A DNA stretch of 64,000 nucleotides. Source: Arenibacter palladensis (GTDB taxonomy: Bacteria; Bacteroidota; Bacteroidia; Flavobacteriales; Flavobacteriaceae). Below are positions 55,079 through 63,541 of this stretch, piece by piece (position 1 is the first letter of the stretch; every line of letters begins with the position of its first letter). The stretch is taken from contig NZ_FQUX01000002.1 in the NCBI RefSeq assembly GCF_900129275.1, positions 747,795 to 811,794 of the forward strand, in the 5' to 3' direction. The translations under genes were made by a program, and so were the position numbers. The notes below the pieces were generated by a model. That model saw only the letters and a list, made by a program, of their open reading frames with translations. It was not told where the DNA came from and did not search any database.

Positions 55079-55507
55079 CTATAAAATGGCTACTAATTCC
55101 AATTCAAAAGTAAGGTCCTGCCCTGCCAAAACGTGATTGGCATCAATAACAATACTTTCTTCCTTAACATCTGTAATTCGCAATTGGTTTTCTGTACCGT
55201 CCGGATTTTTTGCAACCAACATCATTCCTATTTCGGGTTTAATGTCTTCAGGAAGTTCTGCCTTCTTAATTTCATGAAATAATTCTTCCATAATATCTCC
55301 GTAAGCTTCTTCCTTGGGTACGGTTATCGTTTTCTTTTCATTGACCTCCATATTCACCAATTCCTTTTCAAAACCAGGAATTAGTTGTCCTTGTCCCAAA
55401 GTAACTTCAATAGGCTCCCTTTCCAAAGAACTATCAAAAATTTGTCCGGTTTTTAATTTTCCAGTGTAATGTACTTTTACCTTGTCATTTTCCTTAACTC
55501 TACTCAT
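55079..55507 (-). CDS. FKBP-type peptidyl-prolyl isomerase, SlyD-like
   Basis: The 142 residues have the FKBP half-domain VKVHYTGKLKTGQIFDSSLEREPIEVTLGQGQLIPGFEKEL, then the IF-type insertion (AYGDIMEELFHEIKKAELPEDIKPEIGM), and return to FKBP. This is the SlyD arrangement with proline isomerase and chaperone activity. A His-rich metal-binding tail, as in E. coli SlyD, is missing. It is cytosolic. A TAGGTTTG -7 box lies upstream and a terminator downstream. Confidence 0.92.
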   Translation of the reverse strand: MSRVKENDKVKVHYTGKLKTGQIFDSSLEREPIEVTLGQGQLIPGFEKELVNMEVNEKKTITVPKEEAYGDIMEELFHEIKKAELPEDIKPEIGMMLVAKNPDGTENQLRITDVKEESIVIDANHVLAGQDLTFELELVAIL

Positions 55508-55548
55508 AAAATTCAGTATCTCTAATTTTTAATCTGACTATTAATGTG

Positions 55549-55556
55549 CAAACCTA
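55549..55556 (-). promoter_or_regulatory. -7 box for the FKBP gene
   Basis: The minus strand reads TAGGTTTG, matching TAnnTTTG, with a ~35-nt leader to the ATG at 55507. Confidence 0.4.
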
Positions 55557-55667
55557 TGGGATAAAGATTTTTTAAAAGAATAGATTGCTCTAAATCCTCT
55601 AAAATTTACAATATCTTAACACTTTTCCCTAATAATCACATAGTTTCAACAAAATATTGGGAAAAGC

Positions 55668-56951
55668 TTATTCCAAAATGGCTTGGTATACTAAACTTCT
55701 CAACTTGGCATGATCATCAACCCCATTGGTGGGTATGAGTTGTTTAAAATAAACTACTACAAGCTCTTCCACCGGGTCTGCCCAATAAGTGGACCCATAT
55801 GCCCCACCCCATTCAAAAGTACCTACAGAACCAGGCTCTCCCCTTTCACCTACATTTTTTGTAATGGAAAAACCGAGCCCAAATCCTGAGCCTTTTCTAC
55901 TTCCATAGGGAATCCCCCGAATATCCACGTGATCGGCAATCATCAATTCCACGGTTTTCGGGGACAATATCCTATTTCCGTTAAATGTACCTCCATTCAA
56001 CATCATTTGTAAAAATTTAGCATAGTCCATGGCCGTAGAAAGAAGACCGGCACCACCAGAAAAGCTTTTGCGTGGACCCTTAATGTAATGGCCCTGACCT
56101 ATACCCAAACCGGGATCTGGTGATCTTTCCAAAGGCTTGCCTTCATAGGCCATATAAGAAGTAGCCAGTCTTTCAGTTTTATTTTTAGGCAAATAGAAAT
56201 GTGTATCCACCATGCCTATAGGATCCAAGATTCTTTCCTTTATAAATGCATCCAATGATTTTCCGGAGACTTTTTCAACAATTACCCCTATAATATCCGT
56301 GTTATATCCATATACAAACTGCTCGCCGGGCTGCGCATCCATAGGTAATTTTGCCATTCGCGCCACAGTTTCCGTAATAGGTTCATTTCGGTCTGCAAAA
56401 TACCAGTTCTGTATCCCGGCCTCTTCCCATTCTTTTTTTGCGGGGCCATGACCGTAGCCAATACCGGCAGTATGGGTCAATAAATCCCTGATGGTTATGG
56501 AACGATTAGCCTTTACAACATCATACCCACCATCATCACGTATTTTGGCTACGGTTGTTTCTTTCCATTCCGGCAAATATTTTCCTATTGGATCTGCAAT
56601 CAATAGTTTTCCTTCCTCCTGCAAGATCATGGCTGCCACACTTACTATGGCCTTCGTTTGTGAAGCTATTCTAAATATGGCATCATTGGTCATCTTTTTC
56701 CCTGCCTCAATATCACTCGCCCCAAACGCCTTGTGATAGATTACTTTTCCCTTTCTGGCTATCAGTGCAACATTTCCAGACATTCTGCCGTCTTTAACAT
56801 ACTGCTCCAAAGTAGCGGATAATCGTTCCAACCTTTCAGCGGACATCCCCACCTCCTCGGGCAGGGCCGAATCTAAATTTTGAGATTGTGAAAAGGATAA
56901 AAAGAATAGACATCCCAATAATAGGATGTTTCCTTTGATGAATTTTACCAT
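55668..56951 (-). CDS. Serine hydrolase of the beta-lactamase/DAP superfamily
   Basis: The 427-residue protein has a signal peptide (cleavage near SQSQ, residue 24). The catalytic S97-x-x-K100 (SQTK) lies in IFRIASQTKAIVSV, and YGYN near residue 215 provides the tyrosine of the second motif. This matches the family of class C beta-lactamases, DD-peptidases and esterases (EstB-type). Antibiotic hydrolysis cannot be inferred; an esterase or peptidase role is equally likely. It is secreted to the periplasm. Confidence 0.9.
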   Translation of the reverse strand: MVKFIKGNILLLGCLFFLSFSQSQNLDSALPEEVGMSAERLERLSATLEQYVKDGRMSGNVALIARKGKVIYHKAFGASDIEAGKKMTNDAIFRIASQTKAIVSVAAMILQEEGKLLIADPIGKYLPEWKETTVAKIRDDGGYDVVKANRSITIRDLLTHTAGIGYGHGPAKKEWEEAGIQNWYFADRNEPITETVARMAKLPMDAQPGEQFVYGYNTDIIGVIVEKVSGKSLDAFIKERILDPIGMVDTHFYLPKNKTERLATSYMAYEGKPLERSPDPGLGIGQGHYIKGPRKSFSGGAGLLSTAMDYAKFLQMMLNGGTFNGNRILSPKTVELMIADHVDIRGIPYGSRKGSGFGLGFSITKNVGERGEPGSVGTFEWGGAYGSTYWADPVEELVVVYFKQLIPTNGVDDHAKLRSLVYQAILE

Positions 56952-57313
56952 GGTATTAAATATTTGATTAGTTCCTCTTTTAAAGAAGGCCAGAAGTTAT
57001 TATTTTTTTTGGTTTAAAAAAACAATAAACAGTTTTCGATCCTGATTTTATATGTTGGATCGATTTCCCTCCTTGGGTCTTGGCTAATAGAGTATAATAT
57101 CTGTCCAAACACATCTACTGGGTACGGCTTTGTGCATAACTGGGCAGAGCCTTATATTACGCTAAAATTCTTTGCGCTTGCCGAAAATTGACACATTTAT
57201 GGGATCAATTCCAAAAGTTGTTTGTGTGTGTATTAGAAAAAGATAGAATAGGCTATCCCACTGTTCGTGTTCTGTTCATTTTTTGCATCGCCCAAAAAAC
57301 GACCAGGGCTGAA

Positions 57314-57340
57314 TAACCAAGGTACGGTGTACCTTGGTTA
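57314..57340. repeat. Perfect 12-bp inverted repeat with 3-nt loop
   Basis: TAACCAAGGTAC-GGT-GTACCTTGGTTA. The stem is long and exact, with no T-run after it on the plus strand (AGAGGAGCC follows), so it is not a typical terminator. Confidence 0.8.
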
Positions 57341-57412
57341 AGAGGAGCCAGATGTAGCCTAGGCTAGGCTGATTTTTCTTTTCTTGAAATCTACAGACTT
57401 CTCACGGCCGCA

Positions 57413-57455
57413 GCGTCCAGGCCGCTTTCACTAGGGTGAAATGCTCTATGGACGC
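57413..57455. repeat. Nested stem-loop
   Basis: An outer stem GCGTCCA (57413-57419) pairs with TGGACGC (57449-57455). An inner stem TTTCAC (57426-57431) pairs with GTGAAA (57436-57441) around a TAGG loop. The nested arrangement suggests a folded RNA or recombination-site-like DNA. Confidence 0.6.
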
Positions 57456-58051
57456 CTTCCTAAACCCAGAGTGAAAACCCCTTGATTAACTACTAAAACA
57501 AAAATAGGCCGTTCCTTTGTTCTTTCAGCCGACATAGTGTCAATAAATCATTTATTAAATAACGTTTAATATTGTCCTAGATGTCCATTGTTAGGTCAAT
57601 CTTCTTCCGTGGTGAAGACGTTATGGCCGTAAAGAATTATTGAAGCCTTGGAAATAATTTAGGCCATGGCATCAGTCCATAAAATCCCGAGATTTTAGGG
57701 ACCACCTAGTGAAGAAGGGTCTTTTCTCCTGCCCGACGGTAAGGCGGGTTTGTTTAGCTCATGGCTGGTTATTTTCTTAAAGATGAATTCGTGAACCGGC
57801 GGTTTCGTTTTATTCATTGCATGTCTATTTTGCAATATGGTATTCATGAACCTCCTGCGTCGGTTTCTTTGGACAAGCAAAGAAATTGAAGATTCACGAA
57901 ATCCGATAAAAAACAATAACAACCACTTCAGTAAAATGAAAGAATTACTACAATAAAATATTCATTCGATTATGTCCATAAATTGAGTCAAAAAAAAATA
58001 CAATAATTAAGCATGATCCCATTTATACAGGACTTTCTTGTATAAATTTAG

Positions 58052-58106
58052 GACAAAAAAAAATAGTACATAAATCCAATACGTTTATGGATTAATATGT
58101 ACTATT
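58052..58106 (-). terminator. Strong terminator of the cold-shock-domain gene
   Basis: The stem AATAGTACATA/TATGTACTATT (11 bp), then ATCCA/TGGAT, closes on the minus strand into nine T residues. It lies 50-100 nt past the stop codon at 58157. Confidence 0.88.
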
Positions 58107-58156
58107 CCTTAAAATCTATAAATAAGCCAATTCCTATAAGCAAACTGGCTTGGATA

Positions 58157-58612
58157 CTAAATTTTCTTTACTCGTACGGCATTCATACCTTTCATCCCCT
58201 TTTCAAGTTCAAAGGAAACCTTGTCATTTTCAGCAATCTCATCTATGAGCCCGCTAACATGGGTAAAATACTTCTCTTGATTTTCAGTGTCGATTATAAA
58301 TCCAAATCCCTTGGAAGTATCAAAGAATGATACTTTACCATTTCTAACCGGGTCGAATTCCTCCACATCACTGTCATCTCTTTTAGGCACCCCTATTTCT
58401 ATGGTAGAGGCATCTATTTTTATTTTTTTAGTGGGATCTGGTGGCGTATCCGTTAAATTTCCGTCGTGATCAACATAGGCAAATTGGATACCAGGTCCAT
58501 TTTCCTTAGACTCCAATTTACGGGCCTCCTTTTTCTTTTGTTTCTCCTCGCGCTTTTTTAGACGCTTCTTTTCTTTTTCACTTTTACTATACGTTTGTTG
58601 CGATTTTGCCAT
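58157..58612 (-). CDS. Cold-shock-domain protein with basic coiled N-terminus
   Basis: The 151 residues start with a lysine/glutamate-rich segment (~10-38, KEKKRLKKREEKQKKKEA) that looks helical. A proline-rich linker follows, then a cold-shock domain at ~85-151 with KGFGFI (RNP1) and KYFTHVS (RNP2-like). It is cytosolic and probably binds RNA. Such N-terminally extended CSD proteins are common in Flavobacteriaceae alongside single-domain CspA, such as the one at 16873. A strong terminator follows. Confidence 0.9.
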   Translation of the reverse strand: MAKSQQTYSKSEKEKKRLKKREEKQKKKEARKLESKENGPGIQFAYVDHDGNLTDTPPDPTKKIKIDASTIEIGVPKRDDSDVEEFDPVRNGKVSFFDTSKGFGFIIDTENQEKYFTHVSGLIDEIAENDKVSFELEKGMKGMNAVRVKKI

Positions 58613-59101
58613 TGTTTTTTTTAAAATTATAAATTGTAAATCTCGTCTGAGCAGCGGTTGAAATACTAAACGAGTGTTTGAAAAAGAAAAATGAATCTAA
58701 TTTTATCTACCCAAGAATTTAGTAGCAGCAATGGTAATTACAGGTCAATGCGCAACTCTTTTAATTTCAACAAATATAAGGCTAGTATTTCAAATATTTT
58801 AATTTAGTCCCCCAATTTTTTATCTCCATTAAAGAAAATTGGACATGATTTTCAGGATTTTGGGATATAAAAAGAAGAAATTACCGCTTCTATGCTATTT
58901 CTTCATTAAAATACCATGGTCCTATGTCAATTCCCATAGCACCAAGTACTTCCAATCCCTAAGCAACACCAATGCTTCTTGTAACAAACCCGTTTGTAAA
59001 GTCTTCTTTTTTAAATGATTGCATCACATTTTGGGATTTTTTCTTACAATTCACCTTAAAAATCCTTAACTTCTAAGCATATAAACTCAAAAAACTCACA
59101 T
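58613..59101. other. Intergenic region between the CSD gene and the TonB receptor
   Basis: This 489-bp divergent spacer probably contains the promoters of both genes and long leaders. I found no exact TAnnTTTG box on either strand and no recognisable small gene. An A/T-rich stretch at 59030-59100 precedes the receptor ATG. Confidence 0.35.
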
Positions 59102-62056
59102 ATGAAAAAGTATTACTTTATTGCAGTGATTTTCGTTTTTGGGATGGTTGGTTTTACCAACGCCCAAATAACGGGATCAGTTTTGGATGAAGAGGGAACA
59201 CCATTGCCCGGTGCCTCCATTGTAATTAAAGGGACTTCCACAGGTACAACCACGGATTTTGATGGCAACTTTACCATTGAGGCCTCCATGGGCGACATTT
59301 TAGTGGTTTCCTATATTGGATTCGAAACCTTACAGGTAACGGTCAACAATACCGTAATGAACATACGGCTTACTTCAGGTGTGGCCTTGTCAGAAGTAAT
59401 TATTGTAGGTTCACGTAATCCAAATAGGACTGCCACAGAAAGTACGGTTCCCGTAGATGTCATAGACATGACGGAACTGAACAATGTGGCCCCCCAAGTG
59501 AATCTAAACCAGATTTTAAATTATGTGGCACCATCCTTCACCTCCAATACCCAGACCATTTCGGACGGTACAGATCACATTGATCCGGCCTCCCTTAGAG
59601 GCTTGGGACCAGATCAGGTCTTGGTATTGATTAATGGCAAAAGAAGGCATACCTCTTCTTTGATCAACGTAAATGGAACCTTTGGTAGAGGAAGCGTGGG
59701 AACGGATTTAAATGCCATCCCTGCTGCTGCCATACAGCGTATAGAAGTCTTACGGGACGGTGCGGCCGCTCAATATGGTTCGGATGCCATTGCAGGGGTT
59801 ATCAATATTATATTGAACAAAAATGTAAATGAACTTACCACAACCGTCACCACAGGGGCCAATTTTACCAAAAATGCCAATGATCAAACCGGGGGTGTGG
59901 ACGGTGAAACCACCAATATTTCTGCCAGTTACGGTATTCCATTAGGTGATAATGGTGGATTTATAAACCTCTCCGGAGATTTTGACGTTAGGGAAGACTA
60001 TAGCCGAATGAAAGAGTGGGAAGGTTCTATATTCAATGCTTATAACTCTGTGGAAAGATTGGCTGTGAGTCAAGGTATGGATCTGGCCAATCTAGGGGAT
60101 TCCGATGTGGTTTCCTTGGCTCAGAATCTTCCATTTTTAACCCAGGATGATAAAGATTTGATAAGTGGCTTTACCCCTGAGGAGTTACATAGCCCAACTA
60201 AAGTTTATAGTGATGGCACAGTCATTTTTTACAACCCATTATCCAATAATACAACGACCGAGGAATTAGCGGCCCGAGGGCAACAAAGAAGTGACTACAA
60301 TATGCGGGTAGGACAGTCTGCCTTGCGTGGGGGTAGATTATTTGCAAATTTCTCCTTGCCCTTGGATGATATCGGCACTACCCTGTACTCTTTTGCAGGA
60401 ATCAGCTCGAGAACTGGTAATTCAGCAGGATTTTATAGGTTACCTAACCAAAACAGGACCTATACCCCAGCTTATTTCAATGGTTTTCTACCCGAAATCA
60501 ACTCTAGTATTAAAGACCAATCCATATCTCTTGGAATAAAGGGGATGGTTGGAAATTGGAGCATTGACTTAAGTAATACATATGGTAAGAATTCTTTTTT
60601 ATATACCATTGGAAACACACATAATGCCTCCATGCAAAATGCCTCTCCTACCTTTTTCGATGCAGGGGGATTTTCTTTTCTTCAAAACACCTCCAATTTG
60701 GACATCACTCAATTCTTTGACGACGTAATGTCGGGGTTAAACATTGCCTTTGGTGCAGAATATAGAGTGGAGAACTATGATATTGTGGCTGGAGAGCCAG
60801 CTTCTTATGGCCAATATACCAGTGCTGGACAATTAATTACTGTGGCTAGCCAGTCTCCCTCAAGGGATTTTTTCGGAAGTGCTAGACCTGGGGGTTCTCA
60901 AGTGTTTCCAGGTTTTGCGCCAGGTAATGAACTTTCTAGGGGAAGAAGTAGTGTAGCAGGATATTTTGATGTAGAAGCTGATTTCTCAGAAGCGTTTTTG
61001 GCAAGTTTCGCCACCCGTTATGAAAATTACAGCGATTTCGGAGGCACCATCAATTTTAAATTGGCAGGAAGATTCAAGGCTACGGATAATCTGAATATTC
61101 GTGGCGCTTTGAATACAGGCTTTAGGGCACCTTCCCTACACCAAATCAATTTTAATTCCACCTCGACCATATTTGACAACCAGGGCAATCCACAGGAGGT
61201 AGGGACTTTTGCTAATAATAGTAGGGCGGCCGACCTTTTGGGTATTCCACAGTTGAAGGAGGAAACTTCCCAAAGTGTCAGTTTGGGGCTTACCGCCAAA
61301 ATACCGGATGCCAATTTAACTATAACTGTAGACGGTTATTTCGTTAAAATAAATGACCGAGTTGTCTATACAGGGCAGTTTAGCCCTTCAGCTGATGCAG
61401 GTACAGGAGTGGACGACATACCAGCTGTATATTCTGGATCACAATTGGAATTGTTGAATATATTACGACAAGCCAATGCCACGGCAGCCTCATTCTTCGC
61501 CAATGCGATTGATACCGAATCCAAAGGACTGGATATTGTTCTTACCCACAGAACGGATCTGGGTGCCAATTGGAGGTTAAAATCGGATCTTGCCGGAACG
61601 CTGTCCAAAACAAAAAAAGTGGGGGATATCAATGCATCGGATGTACTAAGAAATGCTGGTAAGGTCGGCACCTACTTTCCAGAGGACAGTAGGGTTTATT
61701 TGGAAGAGGCAGTGCCTAGGACCAAGATAAACCTTTCCAACAGCCTTACCTCCGATAAATTTATCATTTTCCTTAGAAATGTATACTTTGGAGAGGTAAC
61801 CGAAGCAACAACAACGGTGGCCAACCAACAGGTGTTCGGCACTAAATTGGTTACAGACCTTTCTGTAGGCTATAAGGCAACGGATGCCCTAACTTTGACG
61901 ATAGGGGCAAATAATTTATTCGATATCTATCCGGACAGGGCCAAGGACGAATTTGGTAACCGTAGCGACGGTCGTTTCGATTGGTCCCGTAGAGCACAAC
62001 AATTTGGAATAGGTGGTAGATTCCTTTTTGCCAGGGTAAATTTTACACTTAAATAG
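59102..62056 (+). CDS. Large TonB-dependent outer-membrane receptor
   Basis: The 984-residue protein has a signal peptide (cleavage near TNAQ, residue 21). A carboxypeptidase-regulatory-like domain (~22-100: [20 protein letters not shown]) comes next, then a plug (~115-235: [44 protein letters not shown]) and a barrel ending in FTLK. The plug motifs fit iron-complex or vitamin/other-ligand TonB receptors rather than the SusC class, and no SusD neighbour exists. The ligand is unknown. A perfect bidirectional-type hairpin (62084-62113) follows. Confidence 0.92.
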   Translation: MKKYYFIAVIFVFGMVGFTNAQITGSVLDEEGTPLPGASIVIKGTSTGTTTDFDGNFTIEASMGDILVVSYIGFETLQVTVNNTVMNIRLTSGVALSEVIIVGSRNPNRTATESTVPVDVIDMTELNNVAPQVNLNQILNYVAPSFTSNTQTISDGTDHIDPASLRGLGPDQVLVLINGKRRHTSSLINVNGTFGRGSVGTDLNAIPAAAIQRIEVLRDGAAAQYGSDAIAGVINIILNKNVNELTTTVTTGANFTKNANDQTGGVDGETTNISASYGIPLGDNGGFINLSGDFDVREDYSRMKEWEGSIFNAYNSVERLAVSQGMDLANLGDSDVVSLAQNLPFLTQDDKDLISGFTPEELHSPTKVYSDGTVIFYNPLSNNTTTEELAARGQQRSDYNMRVGQSALRGGRLFANFSLPLDDIGTTLYSFAGISSRTGNSAGFYRLPNQNRTYTPAYFNGFLPEINSSIKDQSISLGIKGMVGNWSIDLSNTYGKNSFLYTIGNTHNASMQNASPTFFDAGGFSFLQNTSNLDITQFFDDVMSGLNIAFGAEYRVENYDIVAGEPASYGQYTSAGQLITVASQSPSRDFFGSARPGGSQVFPGFAPGNELSRGRSSVAGYFDVEADFSEAFLASFATRYENYSDFGGTINFKLAGRFKATDNLNIRGALNTGFRAPSLHQINFNSTSTIFDNQGNPQEVGTFANNSRAADLLGIPQLKEETSQSVSLGLTAKIPDANLTITVDGYFVKINDRVVYTGQFSPSADAGTGVDDIPAVYSGSQLELLNILRQANATAASFFANAIDTESKGLDIVLTHRTDLGANWRLKSDLAGTLSKTKKVGDINASDVLRNAGKVGTYFPEDSRVYLEEAVPRTKINLSNSLTSDKFIIFLRNVYFGEVTEATTTVANQQVFGTKLVTDLSVGYKATDALTLTIGANNLFDIYPDRAKDEFGNRSDGRFDWSRRAQQFGIGGRFLFARVNFTLK

Positions 62057-62083
62057 GAATTGCAAATAGCGTCCACATAAATG

Positions 62084-62113
62084 GGAAAAGCCACTTAACA
62101 GTGGCTTTTCCTT
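62084..62113. terminator. Terminator between TonB receptor and OsmC genes
   Basis: A perfect 11-bp stem GGAAAAGCCAC/GTGGCTTTTCC with a 6-nt loop lies 28 nt past the receptor stop. The OsmC gene converges from the other side, so it may serve both. Confidence 0.85.
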
Positions 62114-62169
62114 ATTATAATTGGGGCCTGAAGGGTAAACCTTAAGCAGGGCCATAAATACGCATTAGC

Positions 62170-62589
62170 TTAGCTTTGCAGGCTCACATCCAACACTATA
62201 TTTGTTTTCAACAATTTGGAAATGGGACAAATTTCTTTAGCCTTTTGTGCTATTTCCTTAAACTGATCCAATTTAATCCCCGGTACCGTACCACTAAGAC
62301 TTAAAGATATCTGAGGTATACTCCCATCCTCAAAGTTTACCTTGGCAGCTGTATCCAAATTAGTGGGAGTAAATCCAGCCTCCCCCAATAAAAAACTGAG
62401 CTGCATGGTAAAACATCCTGCATGGGCCGCTCCAACCAATTCTTCAGGGTTGGTACCCTTGCCATCTTCGAAACGTGACTTAAAGGAATATTGAGTATCC
62501 TTCAAGATGGTACTTTCCGTACTCAAGGTACCTTTGCCATCCTTTCCGCTACCTTTCCAGTTTGCACTTGCTTTTCTACTGAATTTCAT
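62170..62589 (-). CDS. osmC: OsmC-family peroxiredoxin
   Basis: The 139-residue protein has the OsmC cysteine pair: one in HAGCFTMQL near residue 57 and one in CPISKLL near residue 122. The N-terminal KASANWKGSGKDGKGTL is typical of OsmC, which reduces organic hydroperoxides with dithiols. It differs from the OsmC/YhfA-like protein at 9215. It is convergent with the TonB receptor. Confidence 0.9.
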   Translation of the reverse strand: MKFSRKASANWKGSGKDGKGTLSTESTILKDTQYSFKSRFEDGKGTNPEELVGAAHAGCFTMQLSFLLGEAGFTPTNLDTAAKVNFEDGSIPQISLSLSGTVPGIKLDQFKEIAQKAKEICPISKLLKTNIVLDVSLQS

Positions 62590-62904
62590 ACTTATTAATT
62601 TTTAAGTTATTACAATTTATTATTTACCTAATTCCAACTACTTCGTCTTTAAATGATCTATATAATCCCTTTTCTTTAGGGTATTTGGATATACCACTTA
62701 ATATATGTCTAGCGAATAATTAAGCACACTAACCTCTAAGATATTAAATAGGTAATAATAATCCGATAAAATTCATACAATTCCTTTATAGTGCCTTTCT
62801 TGGCCTATAAACCAAATTATTTTTTTTAAGGTCGATAAAAATTAAGTTTTTACAATTAACTGATAATCAAATACTTAAAACATCTCACGCCCCTATCGAT
62901 GGAA

Positions 62905-62912
62905 TATATTTG
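62905..62912 (+). promoter_or_regulatory. Candidate -7 box upstream of the tiny-ORF cluster
   Basis: TATATTTG matches TAnnTTTG on the plus strand, 108 bp before the first tiny ORF. No -33 TTG lies at the right distance. An inverted repeat follows at 62932-62952 in what would be the leader. Confidence 0.45.
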
Positions 62913-62931
62913 TTAAATATTGCTTAAAACG

Positions 62932-62952
62932 GTACTATTTTATACATAGTAC
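62932..62952. promoter_or_regulatory. Inverted repeat upstream of the tiny-ORF cluster
   Basis: GTACTAT-TTTATAC-ATAGTAC has perfect 7-bp arms and a 7-nt spacer, 68 bp before the first ATG. It could be an operator or a leader hairpin. The remaining 62590-63019 gap is AT-rich with no other gene. Confidence 0.55.
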
Positions 62953-63019
62953 TGTAACAATTTTATACTTCCGTCGTCTTCTAGTAGTAAATCAATTAAT
63001 CATATTTAAATAAAATATC

Positions 63020-63106
63020 ATGGAAACAATAAACAAACATCTTGTAAAGCAAACATTGGAATCTTCAAAAAGTAGAATTTGGAATAGCAAAAGAAGGTAC
63101 AGTTAA
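63020..63106 (+). CDS. Tiny ORF A, 28-residue peptide (paralog of B)
   Basis: The ATG at 63020 opens 28 codons, encoding a peptide that begins METINKHLVKQT and ends IWNSKRRYS. It follows an A-rich leader (AAATAAAATATC), as in well-translated flavobacterial genes. It matches ORF B at 21 of 28 residues; differences are mostly conservative (L/F, L/I, Y/F, S/T) and several codons differ synonymously. The peptide is basic, has no membrane segment or GG cleavage motif, and carries one tryptophan. I do not recognise the family. It may be a peptide precursor, signal or regulatory peptide. Confidence 0.65.
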   Translation: METINKHLVKQTLESSKSRIWNSKRRYS

Positions 63107-63166
63107 CAGACCACAATTAAAAATCAATAAATAAAACAATTTAAACATCAATTAAAAATCAACATC

Positions 63167-63253
63167 ATGGAAACAATCAATAAGCATTTCGTAAAACAAA
63201 CAATTGAAAACTCTAAAAGCAACATTTGGAACACCAAAAGGCGTTTCAGGTAA
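63167..63253 (+). CDS. Tiny ORF B, 28-residue peptide (paralog of A)
   Basis: The ATG at 63167 opens 28 codons beginning METINKHFVKQT and ending IWNTKRRFR. The spacing from the end of ORF A is 60 bp and includes the repeated ATTAAAAATCAA words. Positions 3 of many codons differ from ORF A (ATA/ATC, AAC/AAT, AAA/AAG), as expected for coding sequence under selection after a tandem duplication. The tail W-N-x-K-R-R-aromatic is shared with A. No nearby modification enzyme is visible. Function unknown. Confidence 0.65.
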   Translation: METINKHFVKQTIENSKSNIWNTKRRFR

Positions 63254-63277
63254 TTAAAAAAACTTAAAACAACAATC

Positions 63278-63409
63278 ATGAAATCATTTATTCATAAATC
63301 ACAATCAGAATCAACAAATTTTCAGTTGACAGGGGAAAGTATTCTAATGGTAAATTTTAAAAGTATCAAGAAGAACCGTTGGGCCGAGCGCAGAATCTAT
63401 TTAAATTAA
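63278..63409 (+). CDS. Tiny ORF C, 43-residue peptide
   Basis: The ATG at 63278 opens 43 codons, 24 bp after ORF B. It begins MKSFIHKSQSES, contains a middle FQLTGES segment, and ends NRWAERRIYLN, a basic W-x2-RR-x-Y tail resembling the ends of A and B (W-N-x-K-R-R-[YF]). The terminator follows 37 bp later. With A and B it appears to be one transcript of three small peptides. No signal peptide is evident. Function unknown. Confidence 0.6.
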   Translation: MKSFIHKSQSESTNFQLTGESILMVNFKSIKKNRWAERRIYLN

Positions 63410-63446
63410 TTCCTAATATTTACAGGGAAAGGGTTCTAGAATTAAG

Positions 63447-63477
63447 AGCAGTTGATGTGGTATCACCTGCTTTTTTT
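63447..63477 (+). terminator. Terminator of the tiny-ORF cluster
   Basis: The stem AGCAG-[T]-TGAT / ATCA-[C]-CTGCT has one internal mismatch and a GTGGT loop, and is followed by T7. It lies 37 nt past the stop of ORF C. Confidence 0.85.
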
Positions 63478-63541
63478 ATATTAGTCCAACCTAACCCTTT
63501 ACCTGTTATCCAGAGAAAGCTGGCTCTCTTAAAACGCGCTT

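Larger units (their letters stand above)
56952..58050. other. Hairpin-rich non-coding region
   Basis: About 1.1 kb contains no convincing gene. A 75-codon minus-strand frame (57695-57922) has no domain and ends in a repeat-like stretch. Structured sites are a perfect 12-bp stem TAACCAAGGTAC/GTACCTTGGTTA (57314-57340), a nested stem GCGTCCA...TGGACGC (57413-57455) enclosing TTTCAC/GTGAAA, and CCTGCC/GGCGGG (57728-57748). Several stretches look more GC-rich than the neighbours. It may be a decayed mobile or integrated element, or carry a structured RNA; neither is shown. Confidence 0.5.

Noticed and set aside
57695-57922. 75-codon minus-strand frame in the non-coding gap
   Set aside because: Its C-terminal part reads through a GC-rich repeat-like hairpin, and there is no domain, leader or neighbour support.
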